8,587 nt of DNA from UBA8110 sp964597275 (lineage in GTDB: Bacteria; SAR324; NAC60-12), in NCBI GenBank assembly GCA_964597275.1, contig CAZQXS010000146.1, positions 1-8,587 of the forward strand. The letters are read 5' to 3'. Shown here one piece after another: positions 1-6,343 of the stretch. The notes below the pieces were generated by a model, which had not been told where the DNA came from, did not search any database, and was given only the letters and a program-made list of their open reading frames with translations. Both the position numbers and the translations under genes were made by a program. The stretch's first letter is position 1. Each line of letters begins with the position of its first letter.

Positions 1-48
1 TCTGTAACGGCACCCAAGTGAAATCCCCCGCAACTTCAACCTCATTTC

Positions 49-53
49 AGGAG
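49..53 (+). promoter_or_regulatory. Shine-Dalgarno site of the FAH-family gene
   Basis: AGGAG lies 8 nt before the ATG at 62. This is a strong, well-spaced ribosome binding site and fixes the start of the hydrolase gene. The remaining bases 1-48 show no convincing promoter; an upstream gene or promoter may lie outside the window. Confidence 0.8.
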
Positions 54-61
54 AAAACCCA

Positions 62-754
62 ATGAACTACGCCATACCTGCGTGGGAACTTCCCGCCGTT
101 GCCGTTGCTGGAAACGAGGAGCGTTTTCCGGTGCATCGCATCTACTGCGTCGGGCGCAACTACGCCGAACACGCGAGGGAGATGGGGCACAACCCGGAGC
201 GGGACGCGCCCTTCTTTTTCACGAAACCTGCGGACGCGGTGGTGCCCGACGGCAGCACGATTCCGTTTCCGATGGACACGGAGAACCTGCATCACGAGAT
301 CGAGCTGGTGGTCGCGCTGGGCAAGGACGGGGTCCGGATTGCCAAGGATCAGTCACTGGAGCATGTGTTCGGCTACGCAGTGGGCCTTGATCTCACCCGG
401 CGGGATCGTCAGGGCGAGGCGAAAAAGGCGGGGCGTCCGTGGGACACCGGAAAGGCGTTTGACCGCGCTGCGCCGTGTGCGTCAATCCATCCGGCGAGTG
501 CCGTGGGGCATCCCACGCAAGGCGCGATCACGCTCAGCGTGAACGGAGAGCTGCGCCAACAGGGCGACCTCTCCGAACTGATCTGGTCGGTCCCAGAGGT
601 GATCTCGATTCTCTCGGAATCGTTTGAGCTGAGGGCAGGGGATTTGATCTTCACAGGAACACCCGCCGGAGTGGGGCCGCTCCAGCGGGGAGATCGGATT
701 GAAGGGGCTATCGAGGGGCTGGGAACACTGAGTCTGACGCTCAGTTCCGATTGA
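62..754 (+). CDS. FAH-family hydrolase, probable fumarylpyruvate hydrolase
   Basis: This 230-aa protein belongs to the fumarylacetoacetate hydrolase fold, metal-dependent cytoplasmic enzymes that cleave or decarboxylate 2,4-dioxo acids. Seen in the sequence: an N-terminal CVGRNYAEHAREMG segment (about 29-42), FFFTKPADAVV (51-61), the metal-ligand motif HHEIEL (77-82; E79 and E81), GLDLTRRD (108-115; D110 the likely third ligand), a conserved Lys in KAFD (K131), and the C-terminal GDLIFTGTPAGVGPL signature (193-207). Length is normal for the short single-domain group. The N-terminus closely resembles fumarylpyruvate hydrolases of the gentisate pathway (NagK type), hence the preferred name. FAHD1/YcgM-like acylpyruvase or oxaloacetate decarboxylase activity is equally compatible with the motifs. 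No gentisate or aromatic-degradation gene is in view to settle the substrate. A good AGGAG supports the start. The last 14 bp overlap the 3' end of the convergent tex gene. Confidence 0.88.
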   Translation: MNYAIPAWELPAVAVAGNEERFPVHRIYCVGRNYAEHAREMGHNPERDAPFFFTKPADAVVPDGSTIPFPMDTENLHHEIELVVALGKDGVRIAKDQSLEHVFGYAVGLDLTRRDRQGEAKKAGRPWDTGKAFDRAAPCASIHPASAVGHPTQGAITLSVNGELRQQGDLSELIWSVPEVISILSESFELRAGDLIFTGTPAGVGPLQRGDRIEGAIEGLGTLSLTLSSD

Positions 755-3176
755 ACTTTTCCATCAGCGCGGCCAAGTCGGTCTGGAAATCGCCGGTGGC
801 CTTGGAAGGCTCCAGGCGTTTTTCGGAAGCGGCTTTTGCTGGTTGACGCCGCGCCTCCTTGTCGCGCTTGCGGGATTTTCCAGAATCGCGTTTTTGCTCG
901 GAACGCTCCGGTTTTGCGCTTTGCGGGTCGGATTGCCCGCCTCCCTCTTTTTTTGGTTCCGGGCGCTTGGGCTTCCCGGATTTGCGGGGCGGACGCTTGG
1001 GGGTGCTGGGATCGGTTCGCAGCGAGAGTGCAATGCGGCGGCGCTCCTGATCCACTTCCAGCACCCACGCCTTCACCTGCTGCCCCAGCGAAACTGCCTC
1101 CAGCGGATCCTTGACAAAACGGTCGGTCAGTTCCGAAACGTGGACCAGCCCGTCCTGATGCACGCCGATGTCCACAAACGCTCCAAAGTGCGTGACGTTG
1201 GTGACCACGCCGTTGAGGTGCATTCCGGGCTTGAGGTCGGAAAGTTCCTGCACCGATTCGTCAAACTCCACCGTGGTGTGGTCGGCGCGGGGGTCGCGCC
1301 CCGGCTTGCGGAGTTCGGCAAGGATGTCCTGCAAGGTGAACGCACCCACCTCGTCGGATTCGTACTTCGCCAAATCAATGCGGGCCACCACGGCTTCGTT
1401 GCCCAGCAATTCGGAAACGGACACCTCGTGATCGGCGGCGATGCGCTGGACCAGCGTGTAGCGTTCCGGATGCACTGCCGAGGCATCCAGCGGCTCGCTG
1501 CTGTCTGGAATGCGCAAAAAGCCCGCCGCCTGCTCAAAGGTCTTCGGCCCCATTCCGGAAACCTCCAGCAGCCCCTGCCGCGTGGCAAACGGCCCCTGCG
1601 CGTCACGGTGTTCGACGATGCGCTGGGCCAGCGTGGGCGTGATCCCGGAAACGTAGCCCAGTAGCGGCCCGGACGCACGGTTGAGGTCCACACCGACAAA
1701 GTTCACGCAGGACTCGACCGTGCGGTCCAGCGACTGCTTGAGGCGGGTTTGGTTGACATCGTGCTGGTACTGCCCCACGCCGATGGACTTGGGATCAATC
1801 TTCACAAACTCCGCCAGCGGATCCTGATAGCGCCGGGCGATGGAAACCGCGCTGCGCCGTGTGAGGTCGAGGTCCGGGAACTCCTTGCGGGCGATTTCGG
1901 AGGCCGAATAGACGGACGCTCCGGATTCGTTGACGACGAGGTGTTGCACGGAAAGCTCCGCCTCCTTGAGCCAGTTGCGCACAAACTGATGCACCTCCCG
2001 TGAGGCCGTGCCGTTGCCGACTGCGACGATCTCCACACCGTGGTCCTCCACCAACTTGCGGAGCGTTTGCTTGGCCTCGTCCTCCTTGGCCTTGGGCGGA
2101 ATGGGGTGGATCACGCCATGCTCCAACAAGCGTCCCGTGCCATCAATCACCGCCCATTTGGTGCCCGTGCGAAAGGCGGGGTCAAGCCCCAGCACCACGC
2201 GCCCGCCACCGGGAGACTGAAGCAGCAGTTGCCGGAGGTTCTGTGCGAACAACTCAATCGAGGTTTCGTCCGCCTGTTGCTTGAGCGTGACGCGCACATC
2301 GGTTTCCAGCGAGGGTAGCAGCAGCCGCACCCACGCATCGCGCCAAACGGACTCCCACTGCTCCTTGAGCGCAGGAGCCAGCTTCGGCTCCCACCGCTTG
2401 CGGAGCCGGGACAGCGCCTCGTCTTCAGGAGCTTGCACGGAGAGACGCAGCACCTTTTCCTTCTCACCCCGGCGAATCGCGAGAAAACGGTGCGGGGCAA
2501 TCCGCGAGGCCCGTTCCCTGAACTCGTAGTAATCCTGAAATTTGCCGGGCTTCTCCTTGTGTTCCAGAGTCACCTGCGAGGTCACTTTCCCCTCCTTGAG
2601 CAGCCACGCCCGCAGGCGTTCTCGCAGTTCCGCATCCTCGGCGATGGCCTCGGCAAGAATGTCCCGCGCCCCCTGCCATGCGTCCTCCGCAGAAACCGGG
2701 GTTTCCTGCGATGCGTTGAACTCCGCAAGCCACGCCTCGACCTGCTCGGTGGTCGCCTCCGAGTTCTGAGCCAGCAGCGCGAGCGGCTCCAGCCCCTTCT
2801 CCTTGGCAATCGTGGCACGCGTGCGGCGCTTGGGCTTGTAAGGCAGGTAGAGGTCTTCCAGCCGCTGCTTGGTGTCGGCGGCGCGGATGGCCTTTTCCAG
2901 TTCCGGGGTCAGCTTTTCCTGCTCCTGAATGCTCGCCAGAACTTGAGTACGCCGCTCCTCCAGTTCCGAAAGGTACTGAAAACGGTCGTGCAATGTGCCA
3001 ACTTGAAGCTCGTCTAGGTTGCCTGTGGCCTCCTTGCGGTAGCGGGCGATGAAGGGGATGGTGTTGTCCTCGCCCAGCAGTTGGAGGGCATTGCGGACCT
3101 GATCGGGACGAAGCTTGAGTTCGTGGGCAAGCAGGGGAACAAAAAGCTCCACTGCCACGGAGGCTTCAGTTGTCAT
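741..3176 (-). CDS. tex: Tex-family transcription accessory / S1 RNA-binding protein
   Basis: This 811-aa Tex protein is a cytoplasmic nucleic-acid-binding factor related to eukaryotic Spt6, known to affect transcription and gene expression. Domains seen in order: helical Tex_N region (about 8-200, with NTIPFIARYRKEATG at 38-52 and EDLYLPYKPKRRTRA at 107-121); YqgF/RNase H-like domain (about 325-450, with GLDPAFRTGTK at 330-340, GNGTASRE at 387-394 and NESGASVYSAS at 416-426); DPKSIGVGQYQHDV (461-474); helix-hairpin-helix region (about 490-560, VGVDLNRAS then ISG-type turns); and an S1 domain (about 648-720, GVVTNVTHFGAFVDIGVHQDGLVHVS-type core). The S1 domain is followed by a Lys/Arg/Pro/Ser-rich, probably disordered tail (about 721-795) and a short terminal helix (TDLAALMEKFNRN). 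Length is slightly above the usual 720-790 because of that tail. The ATG at 3176 is family-consistent, but no Shine-Dalgarno precedes it. The stop overlaps the convergent hydrolase gene. Confidence 0.97.
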   Translation of the reverse strand: MTTEASVAVELFVPLLAHELKLRPDQVRNALQLLGEDNTIPFIARYRKEATGNLDELQVGTLHDRFQYLSELEERRTQVLASIQEQEKLTPELEKAIRAADTKQRLEDLYLPYKPKRRTRATIAKEKGLEPLALLAQNSEATTEQVEAWLAEFNASQETPVSAEDAWQGARDILAEAIAEDAELRERLRAWLLKEGKVTSQVTLEHKEKPGKFQDYYEFRERASRIAPHRFLAIRRGEKEKVLRLSVQAPEDEALSRLRKRWEPKLAPALKEQWESVWRDAWVRLLLPSLETDVRVTLKQQADETSIELFAQNLRQLLLQSPGGGRVVLGLDPAFRTGTKWAVIDGTGRLLEHGVIHPIPPKAKEDEAKQTLRKLVEDHGVEIVAVGNGTASREVHQFVRNWLKEAELSVQHLVVNESGASVYSASEIARKEFPDLDLTRRSAVSIARRYQDPLAEFVKIDPKSIGVGQYQHDVNQTRLKQSLDRTVESCVNFVGVDLNRASGPLLGYVSGITPTLAQRIVEHRDAQGPFATRQGLLEVSGMGPKTFEQAAGFLRIPDSSEPLDASAVHPERYTLVQRIAADHEVSVSELLGNEAVVARIDLAKYESDEVGAFTLQDILAELRKPGRDPRADHTTVEFDESVQELSDLKPGMHLNGVVTNVTHFGAFVDIGVHQDGLVHVSELTDRFVKDPLEAVSLGQQVKAWVLEVDQERRRIALSLRTDPSTPKRPPRKSGKPKRPEPKKEGGGQSDPQSAKPERSEQKRDSGKSRKRDKEARRQPAKAASEKRLEPSKATGDFQTDLAALMEKFNRN

Positions 3177-3198
3177 GGGAAATTGAGAGTGCTATAAA
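3170..3198 (+). promoter_or_regulatory. Sigma-70-type promoter for the zinc-ribbon/metallopeptidase-like gene
   Basis: TTGTCA (3170-3175, 5 of 6 to TTGACA) and TATAAA (3193-3198, 5 of 6 to TATAAT) are separated by exactly 17 bp. The predicted start near 3205 gives a leader of about 50 nt before the ATG at 3255. The -35 box covers two bases of the divergent tex start codon. Confidence 0.6.
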
Positions 3199-3219
3199 TC
3201 GTGAGGATTCTTTGGGCAA
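3191..3219 (-). promoter_or_regulatory. Possible sigma-70-type promoter for tex
   Basis: On the minus strand TTGCCC (3214-3219) and TATAGC (3191-3196) are separated by 17 bp; each hexamer matches the consensus at 4 of 6 positions. It would start transcription about 8 nt before the tex ATG, giving a near-leaderless mRNA. That agrees with the absence of a Shine-Dalgarno. Its -10 overlaps the -10 of the rightward promoter. Confidence 0.35.
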
Positions 3220-3254
3220 AAAAACCATCATAGAAAACTGCTGGGTCAGGAGCA

Positions 3255-4001
3255 ATGCAAAACCCTGAACGGACGCAAAAATCTTCTGGTGGGCTGGCCT
3301 GCCCGGAGTGCGGAAACGCTAACCTGCGGGGCACCCCGCTGGAGGGCCCGGACGGTGAGCGCTTTGTGCGGCTGTGGTGCCGTGACTGCGACGAGCGCGG
3401 CTTTTTTGAACTTCCGAAACTTCCCGACGAGACGGCTCCGGAAGACTGGCCTGCGGAGGTGTTGCAAACCCTTCAGCAGGAATGGCAGGAGTGGCATCAG
3501 TGGAAAAACCGTCACCTCCATCCGCAAAACCGCCAGCCCGGCCCCGTGGAACGCTGGGCGGGACGCTTGCTGGTTGCTGGGATTGTGGGGGTCGCGCTGC
3601 TGCTCGTGGTGGACCGGATTCAGCTTTTCGGAGTGGTTCTGGAAGACGAGACCGTGCGTCAGCAGCACATCGAGGACTACCGCCAGAAGCTGCTGCGCTC
3701 GCGCTGCCTCTCTCCGGGAATACTCCGGACCCTGCGAACGGTGCCGATCCGCTACACGCGAGAGCGGGCGGTCCATGGCAACTTCATTCAGTATGGCGAA
3801 GCCGGGGTGTACTGGGGCGAGGAGCAGATCAAGGTGCATCGCTCCAACTTCTGGTTTTTCGGAACGCCCAAAACCGGGCAGTTGGTGGACACGCTCATCC
3901 ACGAGGTGCGGCACCGCACGAGTCCGGCACTGGGACACTCGGCGCAGTTTCACCTGCTGGTGAACCGCGATTCGGATTGTGTGCTGAGTCAGTGGGAATG
4001 A
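3255..4001 (+). CDS. Uncharacterised membrane protein: zinc ribbon + TM + HExxH metallopeptidase-like domain
   Basis: This is a 248-aa protein of no family I recognise as a whole. Seen: an N-terminal zinc ribbon with CPEC (C16, C19) and CRDC (C42, C45); an acidic, Trp-rich helical linker (about 57-90); one hydrophobic segment (about 103-120) preceded by Arg residues; and a C-terminal domain with LIHEVRH (214-220; H216, E217, H220). That motif is followed by H228 in a GHSAQF context and by H233. HExxH plus a later His before a small-x-x-Phe stretch recalls the SprT/YgjP/WLM type of compact zinc peptidase; this is an inference. Positive-inside reasoning puts the ribbon in the cytoplasm and the peptidase-like part outside, where two Cys (C151, C242) could pair. 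AGGAG at 3248-3252 is only 2 nt from the ATG, unusually close, but no better start is visible. The gene is monocistronic, with its own promoter and a hairpin just after the stop. Confidence 0.8.
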   Translation: MQNPERTQKSSGGLACPECGNANLRGTPLEGPDGERFVRLWCRDCDERGFFELPKLPDETAPEDWPAEVLQTLQQEWQEWHQWKNRHLHPQNRQPGPVERWAGRLLVAGIVGVALLLVVDRIQLFGVVLEDETVRQQHIEDYRQKLLRSRCLSPGILRTLRTVPIRYTRERAVHGNFIQYGEAGVYWGEEQIKVHRSNFWFFGTPKTGQLVDTLIHEVRHRTSPALGHSAQFHLLVNRDSDCVLSQWE

Positions 4002-4027
4002 GCGGTGCCCGCATCAGCGGACACCGC
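4002..4027. terminator. Hairpin between convergent genes, probable flagellin terminator
   Basis: Inverted repeat with 11-nt arms (4002-4012 and 4017-4027) around a 4-nt loop. On the minus strand all 11 pairs form, counting one G-U wobble. On the plus strand the same position is a C-A mismatch. The structure therefore favours termination of the leftward flagellin transcript, though it starts right after the stop codon of the rightward gene and may serve both. Neither side has a clear U-tract, so the intrinsic terminator call is moderate. Confidence 0.5.
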
Positions 4028-4052
4028 CCCCAAGGATGGATAGCCCGTGGGG

Positions 4053-5702
4053 TTAGACGCTAGTGCCGCCGCCTTCCAGCAACCGCACGACGTTCCCCGG
4101 AAGCTGGTTGGCCTGTGCCAGCATGGATTGGCTGGCTTGCAGCATGATCTGGTTGCCCGTCAGGTTGGACATCTCCGCTGCCATGTCGGCATCCCGGATG
4201 GTGGATTCGCCTGCAACCGTGTTCTCCTCCAACACCTTGAGGGTGTCGAGGCTCCGCGAGATCGTGTGCTTTTGGAAGGCGCCCAGCTTTCCGCGCAAGG
4301 TGGTGATCTCGTCAATCGCGCTCTCCACGAGTTGGCTGGAATCCCGTGCGCCTTGCAGGGTGGTCAGGTCAATCTCGGAGAGTGCCTTGAAGTCGCTGTC
4401 GTTGCGCACGTTCTGCCCCAGCCGATCAATCCGGACATTGCCGAAGTCAATCATCGCCTCCTCCCCTTGGGGGCCAAGCGTGAAGTGCTTGGACTGCTGG
4501 GCGATGTGGACGAAGCCCTCCAGGCCTTCCGTCACTTCCTCCTGCGGCTCCTCAATGAACTCCGTGCCCACCTGCTCACGAACGGAACGGTAGCCGATCA
4601 CGTTGCCCTCGGCATCCAGTTCGGCGACCTCGCGCTCCTGAAAGACCGGAACCTCCTTCAGCCCGATTTCGCGGCTGTACTGCACGGTCACGCCGCGAGC
4701 GCCTGAACCGGAATGTGCCGTGAGGTACTGCCCCTTTCCAAAGGCAGGCTCCCCGTTGATCGTTCCGGCCACGTCCAGTCCGGGAGCCGAGAACTCGGCC
4801 ACGTTGGCCTCTTTCGTGAAAACGCCCTCCAAATCGGAAGTCACGGAGAAGGACGGTTCCTCCCCAAAATCACGGTGGCGCAGCATGAAGGTGTTGTCCG
4901 GGCCTTCAAAGACATCAATGCTGACCCCGTAATCGTTAATGGCGTTTTGCATGTGGAAAAGCACCAAGGTGCGGATGTCCTGCGACATCTGCTCCTTCGG
5001 GAAACGCTTGGGGTCGGACTGATAGCTGCTGATGATTTTGTCAATCTCCTCCTTGACCTTGCCCTTGGTTTCAAACTCCGCGTTCCGCCCGCCTTCGTTG
5101 ATGACCACCTTGAAGCCCTCGCCGATGTTCTCCACCGTGAGCGGCTTGCTGCCTTTCTTCTTCGCCTGAGTGGCGACTTGGGTGATGTCCACAGGGTAGC
5201 CGTCCTTGGGGGAGGGCGGGGTTTCCGTTTCGGCAGAGTCAAAGCGCAGGTCGGTGCCCACCGTGGTTCCGCTCACGCCCATGTCGCCGTTGAGCAGCTT
5301 CTGGTGCCCAAAGGTCGTGTTCTGGGCAATCCGCTCCAGCGACTCCAGCAGGTTGTTGACCTCAATCTGGTCTGCCTCCAGCATCGCATCGTCATTGACG
5401 GCTTCGTTGGCGGCGTGGACCGTGAGTTGCTTGAGCCGGATGAGGATTTCGCTGACCTCGTTCAGCGAGCTTTCCGCGGTCTGCACCATCGAGAGCGAGT
5501 TCTCCGTGTTGCTGTGTGCTTGCTGCAACCCAACAATCGCGCCGCGCAACCGCTCCGAGGCAATCAGCCCTGCCGGGCCGTCCTGGGCGCGGTTGATCTT
5601 CATTCCAGAACTGAGCTTCTCAATGGAGCCTTTGACGTCCTGGAGATTTTGATTCGTGTGCCTCAGCGCGTTCAGCGAGGCGACGTTGTTGCGAATCCTC
5701 AT
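4053..5702 (-). CDS. fliC: Flagellin
   Basis: This 549-aa flagellin is the secreted subunit of the flagellar filament. Conserved N-terminal D0/D1 (about 1-150) shows RIRNNVASLNALRHTNQNL, LSSGMKINRAQDGPAGL and SERLR, then NTENSLSMVQTAESSLNEV and AQNTTFGHQKLLNG. Conserved C-terminal D1/D0 (about 445-541) shows ESAIDEITTLRGKLGAFQ, ESTIRDADMAAEM and QIMLQASQSMLAQANQ. The middle (about 151-444) is a large, acidic, surface-exposed variable region; I see no cysteine anywhere. The usual DDAAGL turn reads QDGPAGL, as in several non-enteric lineages. The C-terminus runs past the usual -LLR/-LLG end with EGGGTSV. There is no cleavable signal peptide, as expected for type III export. The ATG at 5702 matches the family N-terminus; GAGTG at 5711-5715 is a weak Shine-Dalgarno 8 nt upstream. 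A sigma-28 promoter precedes it. No other flagellar gene is adjacent. Confidence 0.97.
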   Translation of the reverse strand: MRIRNNVASLNALRHTNQNLQDVKGSIEKLSSGMKINRAQDGPAGLIASERLRGAIVGLQQAHSNTENSLSMVQTAESSLNEVSEILIRLKQLTVHAANEAVNDDAMLEADQIEVNNLLESLERIAQNTTFGHQKLLNGDMGVSGTTVGTDLRFDSAETETPPSPKDGYPVDITQVATQAKKKGSKPLTVENIGEGFKVVINEGGRNAEFETKGKVKEEIDKIISSYQSDPKRFPKEQMSQDIRTLVLFHMQNAINDYGVSIDVFEGPDNTFMLRHRDFGEEPSFSVTSDLEGVFTKEANVAEFSAPGLDVAGTINGEPAFGKGQYLTAHSGSGARGVTVQYSREIGLKEVPVFQEREVAELDAEGNVIGYRSVREQVGTEFIEEPQEEVTEGLEGFVHIAQQSKHFTLGPQGEEAMIDFGNVRIDRLGQNVRNDSDFKALSEIDLTTLQGARDSSQLVESAIDEITTLRGKLGAFQKHTISRSLDTLKVLEENTVAGESTIRDADMAAEMSNLTGNQIMLQASQSMLAQANQLPGNVVRLLEGGGTSV

Positions 5703-5772
5703 GACTTTTTCACTCGGTTTGCAATCTCAATTTGCAGTTAGCCCATCCATAGATTCAGGGCGCTTTTCCCCC

Positions 5773-5799
5773 TTTTCGGCACTTCGGCCAAAAACTTTA
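5773..5799 (-). promoter_or_regulatory. Sigma-28 (FliA) promoter of the flagellin gene
   Basis: On the minus strand TAAAGTTT (5792-5799) is an exact match to the FliA -35 consensus. After exactly 11 bp comes GCCGAAAA (5773-5780), 7 of 8 to GCCGATAA. It lies about 70 nt before the flagellin ATG, leaving a leader of roughly 60 nt. Spacing and sequence together make a chance match unlikely. It implies that flagellin is a late, FliA-dependent gene controlled by hook-basal-body completion through FlgM-type regulation, which is known for other flagellar systems. Confidence 0.9.
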
Positions 5800-5809
5800 A
5801 CGCAAGCTC

Positions 5810-5838
5810 TTGATTTTCCGCAGGCTCTGCCCAATGAT
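5810..5838 (+). promoter_or_regulatory. Weak sigma-70-like promoter candidate for the 121-aa gene
   Basis: TTGATT (5810-5815) and AATGAT (5833-5838) are separated by 17 bp, each 4 of 6 to consensus. The predicted start near 5845 is about 20 nt before the ATG at 5865. It sits back-to-back with the flagellin FliA promoter. The match quality is low. Confidence 0.25.
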
Positions 5839-5864
5839 GGACTTTGTTGATTTGCACCCACGCC

Positions 5865-6230
5865 ATGCCCCAACGACCCAACCGCCTGCTTGAGTACGTG
5901 GACGCGCTCCACACCACCAGCCCGCTTCGGTTCACCCAGATTGACCGTCATGTCTGGGAAACGGAACTGGAGTACTATGGAGACTTTCGGATGTGCATGC
6001 GCTTTGAGGCGAATCCGGAGACCAACACGGCGGTACTCAGCGCCGGGCATTTTCTGGATGAGCCGGAGCGCAACTCGGACTCGCTTTCCTACACCTACCA
6101 CCTCGACACTCCTCCGAACGAGCAGACGGAGTTCGGGTTCATTCAGGTGATCCCCCGGCTGCACGAGGCGTATTGCGCAAAGCTGGAGCAGCTTCGCAAC
6201 ACGGAAAACGCCGCTGCGGAAACGCCGTAG
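5865..6230 (+). CDS. Hypothetical 121-aa soluble protein, divergent from flagellin
   Basis: I do not recognise this protein. It is 121 aa, acidic overall, with no membrane segment or signal peptide. The order of residues suggests an N-terminal helix (about 5-16), a beta-rich middle (about 29-62: VWETELEYYGDFRMCMRF then TNTAVLSAGHFL), an acidic loop (about 65-88), and a C-terminal helix (about 93-111) with a short Ala/Glu/Pro tail. Codon and base use match the neighbours, and the frame is open where the opposite strand has no good gene, which argues for a real gene. The ATG at 5865 has no clear Shine-Dalgarno; an in-frame TTG at 5844 would add 7 residues and is not better supported. It is transcribed away from flagellin across a 162-bp spacer and converges on hflK. 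A motility role is possible from position only. Confidence 0.65.
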   Translation: MPQRPNRLLEYVDALHTTSPLRFTQIDRHVWETELEYYGDFRMCMRFEANPETNTAVLSAGHFLDEPERNSDSLSYTYHLDTPPNEQTEFGFIQVIPRLHEAYCAKLEQLRNTENAAAETP

Positions 6231-6269
6231 CCCGACACGGGCGACGGGGGTCCGGAATCAGTTGTCTGG

Positions 6270-6319
6270 AAAAAAGAGAGGGTCGCAGGAACGCTGCCCG
6301 TGCCGAGGGGTCTCAGCAC
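6270..6319 (-). terminator. Possible terminator region of hflK (two small hairpins and a U-tract)
   Basis: Read on the minus strand after the hflK stop: an 8-bp stem with one G-U pair and a 4-nt loop (6300-6319), then a bulged G/C hairpin (about 6280-6299), followed by CTCTTTTTT (U-tract at 6270-6275). The second hairpin plus U-tract has the layout of a rho-independent terminator, although its stem is short and bulged. The first stem is intact only on the minus strand, since the wobble becomes C-A on the plus strand. Confidence 0.4.
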
Positions 6320-6343
6320 GAGCAAGGTTCTGGAACTGTGCGG

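Noticed and set aside
843..1664. 273-codon open frame on the plus strand opposite the 3' part of tex
   Set aside because: It lies wholly antisense to the S1 and tail region of tex and shows no domain or ribosome binding site.
4713..5741. 342-codon open frame on the plus strand opposite flagellin
   Set aside because: No motifs, an atypical composition for a protein, and complete antisense overlap with a clear flagellin.
5727..5750. Short leader peptide (7 codons, MDGLTAN) in the flagellin leader
   Set aside because: No Shine-Dalgarno precedes its ATG, and there is no attenuator-like hairpin or codon run. It is more likely a chance ATG; the same bases fit a CsrA-type motif better.
6186..6232. 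Direct repeat of CGGAAA(A)CGCCG near the end of the 121-aa gene
   Set aside because: It is explained by repeated Glu-Asn/Thr-Ala/Pro codons in a low-complexity tail; two short copies do not indicate a mobile or regulatory element.
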